This document shows positions 24,069 through 37,230 of a DNA stretch of 64,000 nt, piece by piece. This DNA comes from Psilocybe azurescens (lineage: Eukaryota; Basidiomycota; Agaricomycetes; Agaricales; Agrocybaceae), in assembly GCA_023853785.1 (NCBI GenBank), contig JAJIRX010000737.1, positions 62,001-126,000 on the forward strand, written 5' to 3'. The notes beneath the pieces were generated by a model that was given only the letters and a program-made list of their open reading frames with translations, did not search any database and had not been told where the DNA came from. Position numbers and translations under genes: made by a program. Numbering within the stretch: position 1 is the stretch's first letter; every line of letters starts with the position of its first letter.

Positions 24069-27000
24069 ATGGCCCGCAACCACGGCCAATCATCATATGC
24101 AGAACTCAACCACGGCGCGGGACCGAAATGGATCAAGAATCTGACCAAGGATCGACTGGGGACATTCAACGGAGGTCACTATGCTGATGTAAACCTTGCT
24201 TCCGTTCTCTTCACACATCGCGTCGACAATTCAGAGCATATCAAGCTGAAAGTGTAAGTATAGTATCATGATGTAGAGAAATCCAGAGCCAAGTTGAATA
24301 TCTATCCAGATGGAGTGCACCGAACTTGACAAAACCGACTTTCGAAGAAGCTATGCAACAGAAGTTCAGAACGGCCAAGAAGGTAAGTCAGGGCGTCTTA
24401 GAATTAAGACCTCATGAGCTCATATATGCGCTTTAGGGGGACTCTTTTGGACCATCCTGTGAGCAGTGTTACTTCAAGCTTTAGTTATTATAGCTGACAT
24501 TCTTGAAGGGTATGTTTCATTCTATATAACAACACCTGTAGCACTTGTCGATGTGCAGTGGTTAACATGAGTATTAGACGAATCACTGGTGGAAAGTCAC
24601 TGTTACAATTCCAAGCTACTGGGAACAATATGAACGTGTTCAATGTACGTAACATCCCTCTAATTGTCTATCCACACTGAGGACGCGTCATCAGTCGAAT
24701 TCGACCCAGGATGCGAAGCTATGATATTCACGACAGATGGTACCCCACTGCAAGGTAACGCAACCTCTTTCTATCATTCATGCCAATTCCCAACTCTTAT
24801 TCGGCATAACAGGTATCACTGGCGGATTTGGAGGTGATCGTAGAGTGGAATATATCATTCCCCTGGAAGCGCGAGAACAAGGCCAACACGAGTTTGTCAT
24901 TGAATCCAGCTGCAACGGCATGTTTGGCGTACCTTGGAATGGCGACACAATTCAACCTCCAGACATGAACCGCTATTTCTCACTTGCATCTGCCGATCTG
25001 GTCGTGCCGAACATGGAGGCCTGGGGTTTATTATGGGACTTCCAGACTCTTAGGGAGCTCGTGGACACTCTTCCTGGAAATACCCCGTTCGTCTTATGCA
25101 CTATGATCTAATCACAAATTCGTGTTTAATTGGCATTTGCAGACTTCAGAATAAAGCTCTCGTTGTTGCGAATGAAATCATGAATGCGTTCAACAAAGGA
25201 GATCCATCTGCAATCGGAAAGGCGCGTAAACTCGCCGAAGAGGTGTTCGGAGAAGGCTGGGAGAAAAAGGGGGCCGAAATCTACAACGAAGGGCCGAAAG
25301 AAGTGAATGTGTGGGGTATCGGTGAGTTCAAATTCATCAATTTCGGGTTCCTGCTCTGACATCACTTATAGGACAGTGAGTGTGATTAGTTTCATTCAAT
25401 GAGCCATAAAAACTGAACCGCTGCAGTTGCCACATTGATACCGCATGGCTTTGGCCATACCGAGTCACTCAGCAAAAAGTAGCTCGCTCATGGGCAACTC
25501 AAGTCGATCTCATGGAGCGATACCCTGAGCATAGGTTTGCATGTAGCTCTGCTCAGCAATACAAATGGCTTGAAGAGGTGATCATGCTCTATTCAGCGAC
25601 GCTCTAACACTGATGAGGCCTTCAGCTTTACCCTGCACTTTTTGACCGAGTAAGAGATAAAGTGTTAGACGGACGCTTCCAGCCAATTGGTGGCTCTTGG
25701 GTCGAGAACGATTCGAATATGCCTTCTGGCGAGGCTCTTGTTCGCCAGTTCTTATTCGGCCAGCGGTACTTTGAGACCAGGTTTGGGAAGCGATGTGATA
25801 CAGCCTGGCTACCCGACTCCTTTGGTCTAACTGGTGCCCTCCCGCAGCTGATTCGTGGTGCAGGTAATATTATTACCTTAAATTTCTATTTGGAAAGATT
25901 GACTTATACTGGAATCAGGAATGAACTATTTCTTTACCCAAAAGCTTTCTTGGTATGATCACCTTAAAGTTCATGTTCAATCTATATTGAGACGCCTTAT
26001 ATTTAGGAATAACATGTCAGACCATTGATATTAAATGGACTAAATATCTACTGACAAGATTTTTCTAATAGTAATGTCTTCCCTCATTCGACATTCAACT
26101 GGGTTGGTATCGATGGAACTCAAGTTCTCTGCCACATGACCCCAGGTTTGACCTTTTCCCAAAACTAATAACCTTTCTCTTCTGATTCACTTGATGTGAA
26201 GTCGACACTTATACCGCTCAAGCCACAGTCGGAGACGTGAACAAGGGGATTACGAACCATAAGGTAAAATCCATTACAATTCGTGTCTATGCCAAGATTC
26301 AAGTCTATATTCAGAATCTCGAATCATCCGACAAATCTTTACTGGTGTTTGGAAACGGCGATGGAGGAGGAGGACCTTTAGCCAAAATGTTGGAGAACGT
26401 ATGTACCCCATCTCCCTCATCCTACACATGCAACTCAGCCACAACTAGCTGCGCCGAATGAGGGCGGTTACGAATACCCACCGCGAGCTGCCTCCAGTCA
26501 ACATGGGTCACTCCGTCGATGAATTCTTCCAGCACATTGAGAAGGATACGAAGGAAGGCAAGACCTTGCCCAATTGGTATGTGAACTGTGCCTTGTATAG
26601 TTTACAATCGTTGAATCGCGTATATAGGCACGGAGAATTATATCTTGAGGTTAGTTGGTATACCATTATACGACTTGATGTAAAACGCTGATGTTGGTGG
26701 TCTGTAGTTCCACCGTGGTACCTACACGTCGCATGGATCCATCAAGAAGGGCAATCGTCACTCTGAGATCCTCCTCCGGGATGTGGAAGTACATCTCTTA
26801 ATTATACCCAGCCTGTCGTGTGCTTACCTTCGTTTTCTTTCCAGCAAATTGGAACTCTAGCGTCATTGTATAAGCATAGCAAGAAGAACTATGTTTACCC
26901 GAAAGATAAAGTCGATGAATCCTGGGAGAAGGTCTTACTCAACCAATGTACGCTTCTAATGTGTGGATATATACCCTTTTATTAACGCGTTTCGTTTCAA

Positions 27001-29323
27001 TTTCTTGTCTAGTCCATGATGGTAATGTTCTCTGAAAATAGCATGAGGAGCAGAATAACTAACATCGGCCTTCCCATTCGCCAGTGCTTCCTGGCTCCTC
27101 TATGTAAGTTCATTCACCTGTAGTCTGTGATGCTATAATTCTCAGATCGAAATAGTGGCATGGTATATGACGACGCGGAGAAGCTCTATGCAGAAGTTAA
27201 GAAAAATGGAGAAACCCTACTTGAAGAAGCCTTCTCCGTGCTTTTCCCAAATTCCGTCCCTCTTACTCCTTTCACACGATCCAAAGCATTGGCAGGGTCA
27301 AGCAAGATTGTGGCATATAATACCACTTTCTTCCCACGTTGGGACATCGTCAAGATACCTCTCGCCAAGGCTGGGCCATCCTTGAAGTCGCAGATTCTCC
27401 AGGCCTCCGATGATGGACGAGAAGGGTATGCTATCATGCACTGTGCCAATGGAGCGGGCCCAGGAGAATTGAAGCATCCTTCCAATGCGCTTCATGCCCA
27501 TCTTAAACCGGTATCAGGTATGTGGCATGTTTGGCCTCGCGTGTTGATCCTATTTAAATATTTTTCACATTATAGTTTATACTAACGGATCTGATCATTT
27601 CGTGCTTCGTAACGCGAGCGTTCAACTCACCATTTCTAAGGGCCGTATCAGCAGCCTCGTCGACGTTAAGCTCAAGTGCATCTCTCTCTGACATTCTCGT
27701 TTTAATCGCGCACTAATGCACACCGTACTTACAGTCGTGAATTGATCGCAGAAGGACAGACTGGTGGTTTGGTTATATTCCAAGATCGACCAAACTACTG
27801 GGATGCTTGGGGTAAGTCATCTTATTTACCACGTAAATATGTCTAATGGCCTCCAAGATGTCGAAATTCACCATCTGGAGACTGCCGAGGCCCTTGAATT
27901 CTCCAATGTCTCTGTTGTTTCCCAGGGTCCTCTTCGCGCAGCTGTTCGTGCGGAAGTGAAATATGGTCAGAGCACTATTTCTGTGACTGTAAGTGCACTT
28001 GTGTCTTTAGTATTACTTATTTTGAGATGGTTGGCCTCCAGATTTCCTTAGATGCTACCACTGGTTCGTCGTTTTATATTATTAGTGAGGTTGCTTCATC
28101 TCACATTTTCCTTTAGCCACTGTCAAGGATAACTCTCGATCACTTTTTAACTTTGATGCCGTTGTTGATTGGCGTCAGCGTCACGAATTCCTAAAGTGTA
28201 CGTTTCATTGTGGGCAGTAATCAATCTGATGCTCACAAAGATCGCACTTGCAGTTGAACTACCCTCAACATCCACAGCGACAACGCTACTTATGAGACCC
28301 AGTTCGGTTACGTCCAGAGGCCCACTCATAAGAACACAACTTGGGACATTGCGAAGGTAATCTTTCGGACATTATATCTTGGCCATACCATGTTGACGCT
28401 ATTTGCATTCATAGTTTGAGGTTTGTGGCCATAAGGTTCGATTCAACGCAACTACAAGTCTGAAAGGTGTACTGATAGGAATTGTGTAGTACGCCGATCT
28501 CAGCGAATTCGGATACGGTGTAGCCATCCTTTCGGAGTCCAAGTATGGCTTCTCTTGCCAGGGAAACGTTCTCAGGATATCCCTCCTCCGCTCATCTACG
28601 GCTCCAGACGCTGAGCAAGATCAAGGTTCGTAGTGTTGTACTCATGTTTAGCTCGATTAATGATCTTGCTTTAGGAGAGCACAATTTCTCCTGGGCAGTG
28701 ATGCCTCATGAAGGACATTTCTTAGAATCCGATGTTCCAATAGCTGGATATCTCTACAACTCACCCTTGAGAGGTACGTTCGCTTGCCTTATCGTTCGTG
28801 CTACAACTGACTGCGTGTCCAGTCCGCTGCTTGCCTCCTGGTGCACCCGACGTCGTCTCGGCTCTGAAGTCGCCTTTCGTTGTCGAAGGTGCTCGAAACG
28901 TCTTCCTCGAGACTGTGAAACGCGGGGAATACGACACCTTTGATAATGTTGTGGATTTTGAATCCAAAGATTCCACAACCACCGTTGTCCTGAGGTTGTA
29001 TGAAGCCTTTGGAGGCCACGCGCAAGCCAAATTGGTTCTTTCGAGCCATTTGCCTGTGATTAAAGCTTTCACAACTAACTTGCTCGAGGACGAGGATGAA
29101 GAACTCTATCTTCTCCGATCAGATGAGAAGGATGAGAACTCCGGAAGTTCTCTTTCACTCAGCTTCAGAGGATTTGAGGTTAAGACGGTTAAGCTCGTAC
29201 TCGGTGCGCTGCCTCCCAGTCCGTCCCATAAAAAGTGTCAGTCCTTTCTCTGATGAATGACCCATTATCTTATCTCATACTTCTGACTTCGATACTACAG
29301 ATCTAGGCGATCTAGCTGGGTAA
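24069..29323 (+). CDS. AMS1: GH38 alpha-mannosidase, vacuolar/cytosolic Ams1 type
   Basis: This enzyme hydrolyses alpha-linked mannose from free oligosaccharides; Ams1 reaches the vacuole by selective autophagy. It starts [20 protein letters not shown] at 24069 and ends KKYLGDLAG at 29323, roughly 1,100 residues in more than 20 exons. The zinc/active-site block is [20 protein letters not shown]. The nucleophile Asp is in [20 protein letters not shown] (near 25800). Further blocks are [48 protein letters not shown] and NQFHDVLPGSSID. After these come [40 protein letters not shown] and [20 protein letters not shown]. Near 28262-28264 the frame shifts by one: [14 protein letters not shown] needs four C's and three are present. 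All else is intact, so an assembly error is likely. Part of its last intron is found again at about 32345. Confidence 0.9.
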
Positions 29324-29493
29324 ATGTTGATCAAGCACAACTGTTGACACTTTGAGAGTCCGAGTGGTCCTTTATATACCAAGATTCTATTCTATTTTCT
29401 GTACAATGGAACTCTTCGCTGTAAAATGTGCATCACCTGTTACAATTTGTTGTGTAGGGTAAACTGTTATTTATTTGCCATCCATATTTTTGG

Positions 29494-30870
29494 CTACTGC
29501 ACGAATCCAATTACAGAAACCCATTGGGTCGCTTGTCTGTCCCTCGATCCTTCATACCCATCGCCGAATTGCATCCTGCTGTTTAGAACAGCGAACATGG
29601 TGTTCGCGTAAATCTTCGACAGCACAGTGGCACTTGGTTGGTAATACGTCGGCTCTCCTGGCAACATGTTTAGAACAATATTGAGAATGGCGATGCACGC
29701 TAAACAAATCGCGATAATTGAGCATAAGAATTAACGCCCATCAGCGGTTTTGTTATCTACCTGTCAGTGAACCGGTTTCAATCGTCAGTCGAACCAGACG
29801 CTCTACTAGTCGTCGGGTATTGCGCATGCCTCCGCTGCTAGAAGTAAGAAGCTAGGTGTACCACGTTAAAACGTTGGCTGAGTCGCGACAATGGCACTTT
29901 AACAAAACACTCACGATGTAGGTCATACATACGGCGATCATTATATCACACAGGGCGCTGCTACCGTTCCAAAACTTATAAAGTTTGGTATTAATACCCT
30001 ACTTGTGGCATATGTGTCGGAAATGATGACGAACTAACTCACTGTTATTGTTATCTTTGCCTTGGAATTTAAAAATAGACTGAATTGTTTGGCCTGTAGC
30101 ATCTCTACCCCGACAGCAATAGAACCCGCTATTTGTGCTAACGCAAGCTAATTTAAAGTTGCCGTGAGAAGACACCCGTGAAAGGTCATAAATTAGAATA
30201 AATTCGAACCAACGCTATAATGCCTGGTGCATATTTCAAACCTTTTATATTCAGATGCCGTCCAAGTATAACAATGCGATACGCATAAAAGGACTGTGAT
30301 ATGCATGCAACTGAAAGTAACGTCAATCTTGAAAATATGATAGGCGCTCGTCTTACAGACTAACCTAAGCCACCTAAAACAGGGACAACAAACCAGAGAT
30401 TTCCGATGTGGTCCAAGGAAACCGGGTTCAGAAAGCCATAGATAAATACATCAAATCCGGTCTTCGAGCTGAGGAGTGTCTGCAAGGTCTCCAGGGTAAA
30501 GACGAGGTATACGAGCACCTTCGTTCGGGGTACGTCATTAGGAAAGGCCATATTGTAAAGGTCTGCGCCAATTACATGCTGAGGTTTAGATTATATTCTG
30601 ATCCTTCAGGGATAAGTTTATGTAACACCTACAAAGTTGAAAACAGAGTCCGCCATATAGTCCAAAATTTAAGAGCCAGCTGAGCAACTAGGTGAAATTA
30701 TCGAACAATCGGTCTGCTGACTGATAGGAAGGATGTACTCTCACCAAGGGTCCGGCACTAACTAGGCAATTTTAAGATCAGTACTTCTCATTAATTATGA
30801 TTATTTCCACGATGGAGTACATGCATTTTTCTTTCCCTTCAACTATCCATTCTGCTGATGCGGCGTCCAT
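29494..30870 (-). CDS. DUF6534-like seven-helix membrane protein, copy A
   Basis: This belongs to a large agaricomycete family of multi-pass membrane proteins with the DUF6534 C-terminal domain; function unknown. Exons read, from the 5' end: SAGPLL, LLSWLLNFGLYGGLCFQLYL, MAFPNDVPRTKVLVYLVFTL with LDHIGNLWFVVPVLGG, ACISQSFYAYRIVILGRHL, LALAQIAGSIAVGVEMLQAK, FWNGSSALCDIMIAVCMTYI, SSSGGMRNTRRLVERLVRLT and ACIAILNIVLNMLPGEPTYY, then KIYANTMFAVLNSRMQFG. The stop is at 29494. The frames I checked join cleanly, so this copy looks intact. The first exon and start (ATG 30870 is a candidate) are not certain. The nearest relative is copy B at 33283-34732. It is tail to tail with AMS1, with only 170 bases between the stops. 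Confidence 0.75.
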
Positions 30871-31979
30871 GTCCAAGTTTCTGGGTGGATATGTATCGGG
30901 GTGTATGAGTATACAGAGCCACCCAACATCTCTCGAGATATCTCTTTATGTATTCAAGATGGACTTTTGAATTGTTAGCAATCAACGATTATCACTGGTA
31001 AAGGTTTATCCCTGTCAAGCAGTCACGAAATTGCGGCGATAGGCGTATTTAGTGAGGTAGGACGTCAACCACAAAAACTTTTTGTATATCTCGCAGTTGT
31101 CAACTATGTTCGTGAACATGTTTCTGACTATTATGTTGCACTTCACAGCATCTCAGTTCCAGTTGCAACTTTGTCAAACTCGGCCAGGAATACACCGCCA
31201 ATTAGCGCCAAGAGGGACACCTTGTAAATCACCTATACAATCGCAGTGTTCGGAATTCTTCCGATGTTTGTTGTCGAGGAACAAACACCAGATTGATGTC
31301 GTAAATAATACGCCACCAGATGACAGGACCGTCTCCGAGTTAACTCAGGGCTCATTGTTGGACAAATGCCTGTCAAATGAGCGCTTAGTACCATGTGCGG
31401 CTGACTTTCTGTAATCCAATCTTAAATGCGGATGATGCAGGGTATCATTTCCTCTTTACAACATCCTCGCATCAGTAATATGTTACACTCTCAGTGTGTT
31501 TTACTTACATAGAAGCTATCTTTCCAATTTCCTAGTAATGCCGAATGGCCTTTTATTCGGTGGAGTAATTTCATTGAAGATCCGATCGGCATGTGGTACT
31601 CGAGTAAAGGCCACTGCATTCAAATCCTTACCCCTGGCTAGTTAATATATAGACATAGTCTGAGTCAGATACTAGCTTGCACACAGCATTCACTGTCGGA
31701 TGGATTGATAAGATTGATGTAAGTATGTTCTGTTTTGTCACTGACTCTAAATATAGGTATTGTGGCGCCGAGGTGACGGAGGTGACATTTTCCATTTCCG
31801 CACCATTGTGTCCTCGGCCCGAATGAGCCAGAGCGTCTTACTTAGTGTTTGGGTTTTCTGTTATTTCAGTTACTCGAGTTTTAGAGGCTTTGTGAAACGG
31901 GCAATTGAAATAGTTCGGATTCGCCTGCGTCGTTTTTCTGCAGCTAGCACAACAACACTATCACTATCACTAAAAGAAT
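30871..31979. other. Intergenic, upstream of DUF6534 copy A
   Basis: About 1.1 kb contains scattered short stretches that resemble the upstream regions of the other DUF6534 copies (for example ggatggattgataagattgatg near 31695 and agatggattgttcattc near 33113). It is consistent with segmental tandem duplication and decay. No gene is supported. Confidence 0.4.
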
Positions 31980-32965
31980 AAGAATCCCGGAATATCTCCC
32001 CCTCGACGTACCGTCATTGATCGACCAGTGTGCGAGAAGCCCACCTGGGTCAAAACTCCATCTCTAATGCTTTTCTCCTTTGATACTTCACACCCTCAAA
32101 TGAATCTGTCAAGCATAGCAAACATGATGTTTACACGTTGTTTGGTAGTATGTTGACTCCCCGGTGGGTTAGATGTCGCTTAAACTCCGTACCTGTTAAT
32201 GAGCCTGTTTCGATCATAAGCCGTGCAAGTTGCTCTACGATCTCCCGTGGGCTTTGCATGCCTCCACAGACTAACAAGTACAACAATAAGATTCACACTG
32301 TCCCAACGTCAGGCAAATGACAGGCTGCCACCCATGAAATAAAAGAGTGTCAGTCCTTTCTCTGATAAATGACCCATTATCTTGGCTCTTTTCTTTTCTT
32401 GTCGAACTAATACAAACGATATAACAGTACTCTACGGACAGCTCCAGTCCTGCGAGCCCCATATGCACTGCCGAGGTACCCCTATAGGATGTACCTAGTG
32501 TGATCCCTCCCCGGTCAGCCCAGTATAGAAACATTGTTTCCGGGCGCTTGTGTATTGAAAGGTGGGTTATCTCGGTTTGCGCTTTTTCCATCGGGAACCA
32601 AGCAAAACAGGGACAACTCAAAGGTTTCTAACATCGTTCAACGAACCGGGGTTCAGAAAGCCGTATACGAATACATCAAAATCAGATTTCGAGCTGATAG
32701 CGATCTGTAAGGTCTCCATGATGAAAATAAGATATACCAGTACCTTCATTCGGGGTATATCCTTAGGAAACCAATGTTATAAAAACCTAAGCCAATTGAA
32801 AAGTGTATATCAGGTGATATTCTGATTCCATAGGTATCAGGTGGCGTAACACCCACAGAATTGCAAACAGATTACACCGTATACTCCAAGTTTACTACTG
32901 ATAGAAAGAGTATATACACATTCTCACCAACTGTCCGGCACTAGCAATGCATTTCAAAATCAAGT
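31980..32965 (-). pseudogene. Broken, rearranged middle copy (C) of the DUF6534 array
   Basis: Pieces matching copies A and B occur in order but with gaps and stops. The first-exon remnant SAGQLV is near 32935. Part of the PxxKVLVYL...ETLQ exon on 32560-32790 is recognisable from DNA (gtctccatgatgaaaataag against gtctccagggtaaagacgag in copy A). The segment for SSGGMxxxRxIVExLxRL is at about 32180-32270, and the C-terminal segment at about 31998-32140 matches copy B (cagtgtgcgagaagcccacc against tagtgtgcaagaagcccacc). The central exons (AQIAGSIAVGVEM and FWNG) are missing. Where they should be, at about 32345-32385, lies a fragment of the AMS1 last intron. It is not translatable as a protein. 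Confidence 0.7.
32344..32385 (+). repeat. Stray copy of part of the AMS1 final intron
   Basis: About 41 bases, beginning gtgtcagtcctttctctgat and continuing to cccattatctt, match the AMS1 last intron at about 29233-29274 with two mismatches. Here they sit inside the broken DUF6534 copy, in the same orientation as AMS1. Confidence 0.75.
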
Positions 32966-33282
32966 ATACCCCAGATATGAATGTTTGTATGGTGGATTGC
33001 TTTCTTTTCCTCAGCATCTTTATGACATTCTCACATCGGTAATTATCTCCTGCTTATTGGATGTTCGATTCACTCTGCGTTTATGCCAACTCACATGCCA
33101 TACTCATTGTCAGATGGATTGTTCATTCAAAATGATGTCGTAATTTATGCTGACTCTGATATTGTGGATCCGAAGGGTATCCTTTTCGATTCCTGCTACT
33201 CAAATTTCAAAGAGTAAACGGGGATGACCAGAACAATTCAATCTTGCAGACATTGTACTATACAATAATGCTAACATGAAGG

Positions 33283-34732
33283 CTAAAAAGATACTTGATT
33301 ATCTCCTCCTCGATATATCTTTGTTGATCGATTAGTGTGCAAGAAGCCCACCTGGGTCGAAGCTCCAGCTCTGATGCTTTTCTCTCTTGATCCTTCGTAC
33401 CTGCGAGCAAATCGCATCCTGCTGTTAAGCACAACGAGCATAGTGTTTGCATACATCTTGGATAGCACATTGGCGGTTGTCTGGTAATATGTTGGCTCCC
33501 CGGGAAGCATTGTCAGTATGATATTAAGAATGGCGATACAAGCTGGAGATGACATGTGGTCAGGTTTGGTTTTAGATGTAGATTAAGCTCCGCACCTGTT
33601 AGTGAGCCTGTTTCGATTGTAAGCCTTACGAGTCGCTCTACGATCGCTCGTGTACTTTGCATGCCTCCACTGCTGGAAGAAAGAAGCTGAAAATACAACA
33701 GTAAGAATTATACCATCTCAAACTCAGGCCGGTGCCAACAGATTGACATCGGGAAAGGCTCATCCTAAAATACTGACAATATATGTCATACAAATAGCGA
33801 TTATGATATCGCATAAAGCCCCTCCGCCATTCCAAAACTGATAAGCACAAAGGGGTCAGACTCGTCTATTGCTGAAACAAAAAATAAAAGATTTCAAAGC
33901 TCACTGCCACCGTTATTTTCACCTTCGAGTCTACAAAGTGACTGAACTGTTTAGCGTGTAGCATCTCTACGCCAATGGCAATGGCTCCTGCCATTTGCGC
34001 CAATGCAAGCTGAAGAAAGACCCTGAGAAAATTTATAGAATCTTAGAGGCATGAAGTATTTCTCACCAGAGCTATGACACCTGCGGCATATATCGCGCCT
34101 TTGAAAGGCCTACCGAGTACAGTGATTCGGTAGGCATAGAATGATTGTGATATACAAGCAACTAATAAAATCGAAAAGCAGGTGCCCTTTAGGGTTCAAA
34201 CATGTGCAGTAGTTGATGGGGATGACTGACCAGAGCCTCCAAGAATGGGGACGGCGAACCAAAGATTCCCGATGTGATCCAACGAGGACAAACTGGGAGC
34301 CAGAAATCCATACACAAATGCATCGAATATAGTCTTCATACTTAGCAGAGTCTGCAAGGTTTCCAGAATAAACGTGAGGTATACGAGGGTCTTGGTTCTA
34401 GCCGTGTCGGTCGGAAAGGCCAGGTAGTAGAGATCTGTTTTATTCAAAAACAATTTCCTAAGTCAATTTGTGATAAATCCGCTGATTCTATGATATGAAC
34501 TACGCACATATTTGTACACATAACACACCGTAAACCCCGACATTCAAAAGCATGCTAAGAAGCTGGATCTGATGAGCGTTGGATCCGAATAAGAAAAACT
34601 TTAGATGAATCTCACCAATGGTCCTGCACTATCTTATATCCCGCATTAGTTCAAGTTCAGTATATCTTCAAGAGGTACTTGCATCCTAGCTATGTCTACT
34701 TCTGGATTTGAAGCTGCAGGCACTGGATTCAT
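33283..34732 (-). CDS. DUF6534-like seven-helix membrane protein, copy B
   Basis: This is a paralogue of copy A with the same exon order. A likely start at ATG 34732 opens MNPVPAASNPEVDIARMQ. The exons that follow read SAGPL, LLSMLLNVGVYGVLCVQI, DLYYLAFPTDTARTKTLVYL with TLLSMKTIFDAFVYGFLAP and LDHIGNLWFAVPILGGS, ACISQSFYAYRITVLGRPF, LALAQMAGAIAIGVEMLHAK and FWNGGGALCDIIIAICMTYI. The 3' exons are SSSGGMQSTRAIVERLVRLT and ACIAILNIILTMLPGEPTYY, then KMYANTMLVVLNSRMRFARR, ending QVSF at 33283. The C-terminal tail differs from copy A and is longer. Joining the first exon to SAGPL is off by one base as printed, so the N-terminus is provisional. Function is unknown; membrane topology is the family's. 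Confidence 0.75.
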
Positions 34733-35439
34733 GGTGAATGTGTAAGAAAGATGTTTCTTGGGAAATTTCTTAATACTGAGGCCTGAGACTTACACTATAT
34801 GACGACTATCTTTACTCCAGAACGATCTGCTAACCGTCAAAGATTGACGTGGCTACTTTGATGTAAGGATGTCAGACTTTAAAATAAGTTTACCAGCAAC
34901 CGAGCACAAACCGAGCAGATTCCGGCTTTGATTCCATGTTTCCGAATGAGACTTTAGCTGACTTAAGAAGTTGAGTATGCGGCATATACATGCAACATAG
35001 GAAAGAGCACGGTGATGTGTTTTATCGTCACCCGTAATATTTTTAGAGCAGTTATTTTTAGAGTCAAAGCTTAAGAAATCTGTCGGGTAGGATCACCCTG
35101 GACTACCACTTCGGAACCATTGGAAAAGCAAGGCATTTGCAGGCGTAAACAAAATGATCGCCAATAGCTCATATCTTTGGACATGCCTTGTCCGCAACCG
35201 GCCTATAAAATATCATATTCGCTGGCTGATAGATGTGTACTGGAAATTCCATCTTGTGGATGTTTCAGACTAAGTCTCATGAGCGGTACAGAAAAAAGGG
35301 GCAGTGCAAAAGAATTTGAAGTCAATGCAATCAGAATCACTTCTGTATTTTCTCACCGATTCTGCGTCACGAGCATAGTTGGAATTTATGATTACATTGA
35401 TGTCTCATGTCCATGAAGAAGTACGGTGGAATGAATAGG
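34733..35439. other. Intergenic, DUF6534 copy B to eIF2 gamma
   Basis: About 700 bases hold the copy B upstream region and the eIF2 gamma 3' region. Only short unsupported frames are present (for example 35177-35416, +). Nothing is recognised. Confidence 0.4.
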
Positions 35440-37230
35440 CTAATCTACTTCTAGCACTGTGCCGCGTTGCACACTGCCCCATCCTACAGAAAGCAAGAAA
35501 GAACGTGTATTATGAATAACCAAGCTTAGGGAAACTGAAAGAAGATTAACGCACCAACAAGACGCCAATGCTTCTCAATACGACGCGATAGCGCGACTTT
35601 CTCGCCGACCTCAGTGCAAGCAGGTGATGTCAGCTGGATCTTGGCCAAATCAGCCTTGACGCTGAGTACACGACCACCGGTAGAAGTAGATCCGATGTTG
35701 ATCAGCAAAAGTTCGTTTTTAGTCAGTTTCGAGACTTTGGTTTGCTTTTTGTCTTCAGTTTTCACGCCGAGAAGACGACGGAGGAGGAACAGGCTAATTT
35801 CCAGTTCTGCGTGATACAAGGTCAAATTAGTTCCGAATCTGAAATATTGCAATGACAATACACAAACCGGTATAGATCTTAGGCAGCTTGCCAACAGCAC
35901 CCAAAACCTGACCAACGAGACGATCAGCTCTGCAAAGGGTGGGATCGATCCTTGTTCCGACACCAATAAGGCCTCCGGGAACGGCGAACGACAACAGGTT
36001 GTTTTCGGCATGGAGGGACATGATTCTGCTGAAGATGGGTTTACACTTGTTGCGTCCAGCACTATCTTTTGTGACGATACCCGGGCGGATCTCAACTTCG
36101 AGTCCAAGTCTCAGGACACCTGTGAGGATTGAACCACCAGCAACACCTCCCTTCAGCTCATCGACCTCAGCACCAGGTTTATTGACATCGAATGATCGAA
36201 TGACGATGAGACGGGGATCTGAGAGGAAGTCGCGGACAGGGATGGGGATTCGCTTGACGATGTATTCGTTGACAGCATCTATGTTGTATTTCAGCTGAGC
36301 GGAGATGGGTACGATGGGTGATGATTCAGCCACAGTTCCTATGCTTGATATGTGGGTATGCGTTCAGATGAAAAGGACGACATGAAAACGTACCCTTGAC
36401 AAATGCAGCGATACTCTTCTGGTGCTCGAGGGCCTGTGATTCTTTGATCAGATCGACCTTGTTTTGCAGAATGATGATGTTCTCGAGTTTCATGATTTCG
36501 ACGGCAGCAAGATGCTCAGAGGTCTGTGGTTGTGGGCAGGTTTCGTTTCCTGCGATAAGCAACAAGGCAGCGTCCATGACGGCGGCTCCGTTCAACATCG
36601 TGGCCATCAGAATATCGTGACCGGGGCAATCGACGAAAGAGACATGGCGAACGAGCTTCATTCTGTGACCACATCCAGGTCGTTCGCAGGGCGGGTTGTC
36701 TTCCTTGGATGAGGGATAGGATCGGTAGCATCCTGGCCGTGGGCAGGCTTCATTTTCACATTTGTAGATCTAGAATGAAGATTAGATGATCTGCCGGCCT
36801 GTTGACGTAGTGTCGAAGAACGCACTTTAGCATTGGCGTAACCAAGCTTGATTGTAATATTCCGGACCAGTTCATTCTTGAATCTTACTGTCATGACACC
36901 AGAGATAGCCTTGACCACCGTCGATTTTCCGTGAGCGACATGTCCGATAGTACCTGCGATCAAAATTAGATAAATTTGATCTGGTAGAGGACATAATCGA
37001 CTAACCCAGATTGATTGTGGCCTATTTGAAAGCTATATAAGTCCTTTCTACCCAATACAAAAGATCTTTGAGCAACGCACTTGTTTTGAGATGACCTCCG
37101 GAGACAGAGGTGTTAATGTGGTAACATCGATATCAACTGTTGGAACCTCGTCTATGACCTCGTCCTCCTCGTCCTCCTCCTCTGAATCAGACTCCTCGTC
37201 ACGCTTTTGTAGTGTCTCGCCGCCTGGCAT
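35440..37230 (-). CDS. GCD11: Translation initiation factor eIF2 gamma subunit
   Basis: This GTPase subunit of eIF2 carries initiator Met-tRNA to the 40S ribosome. ATG 37230 ([20 protein letters not shown]) opens an acidic N-terminal extension. The G domain has G1 [21 protein letters not shown]3 [20 protein letters not shown] and G4 ILQNKVDLI, with [20 protein letters not shown] between. The zinc ribbon reads [14 protein letters not shown] and [10 protein letters not shown]. Domains II and III follow ([60 protein letters not shown] and [20 protein letters not shown]), ending LEVD, stop 35440. At least six introns are present, including one within the G1 block (INLG/TIGH). All frames inspected are intact. 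This is a single-copy essential gene and a good reference for assembly quality. Confidence 0.95.
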
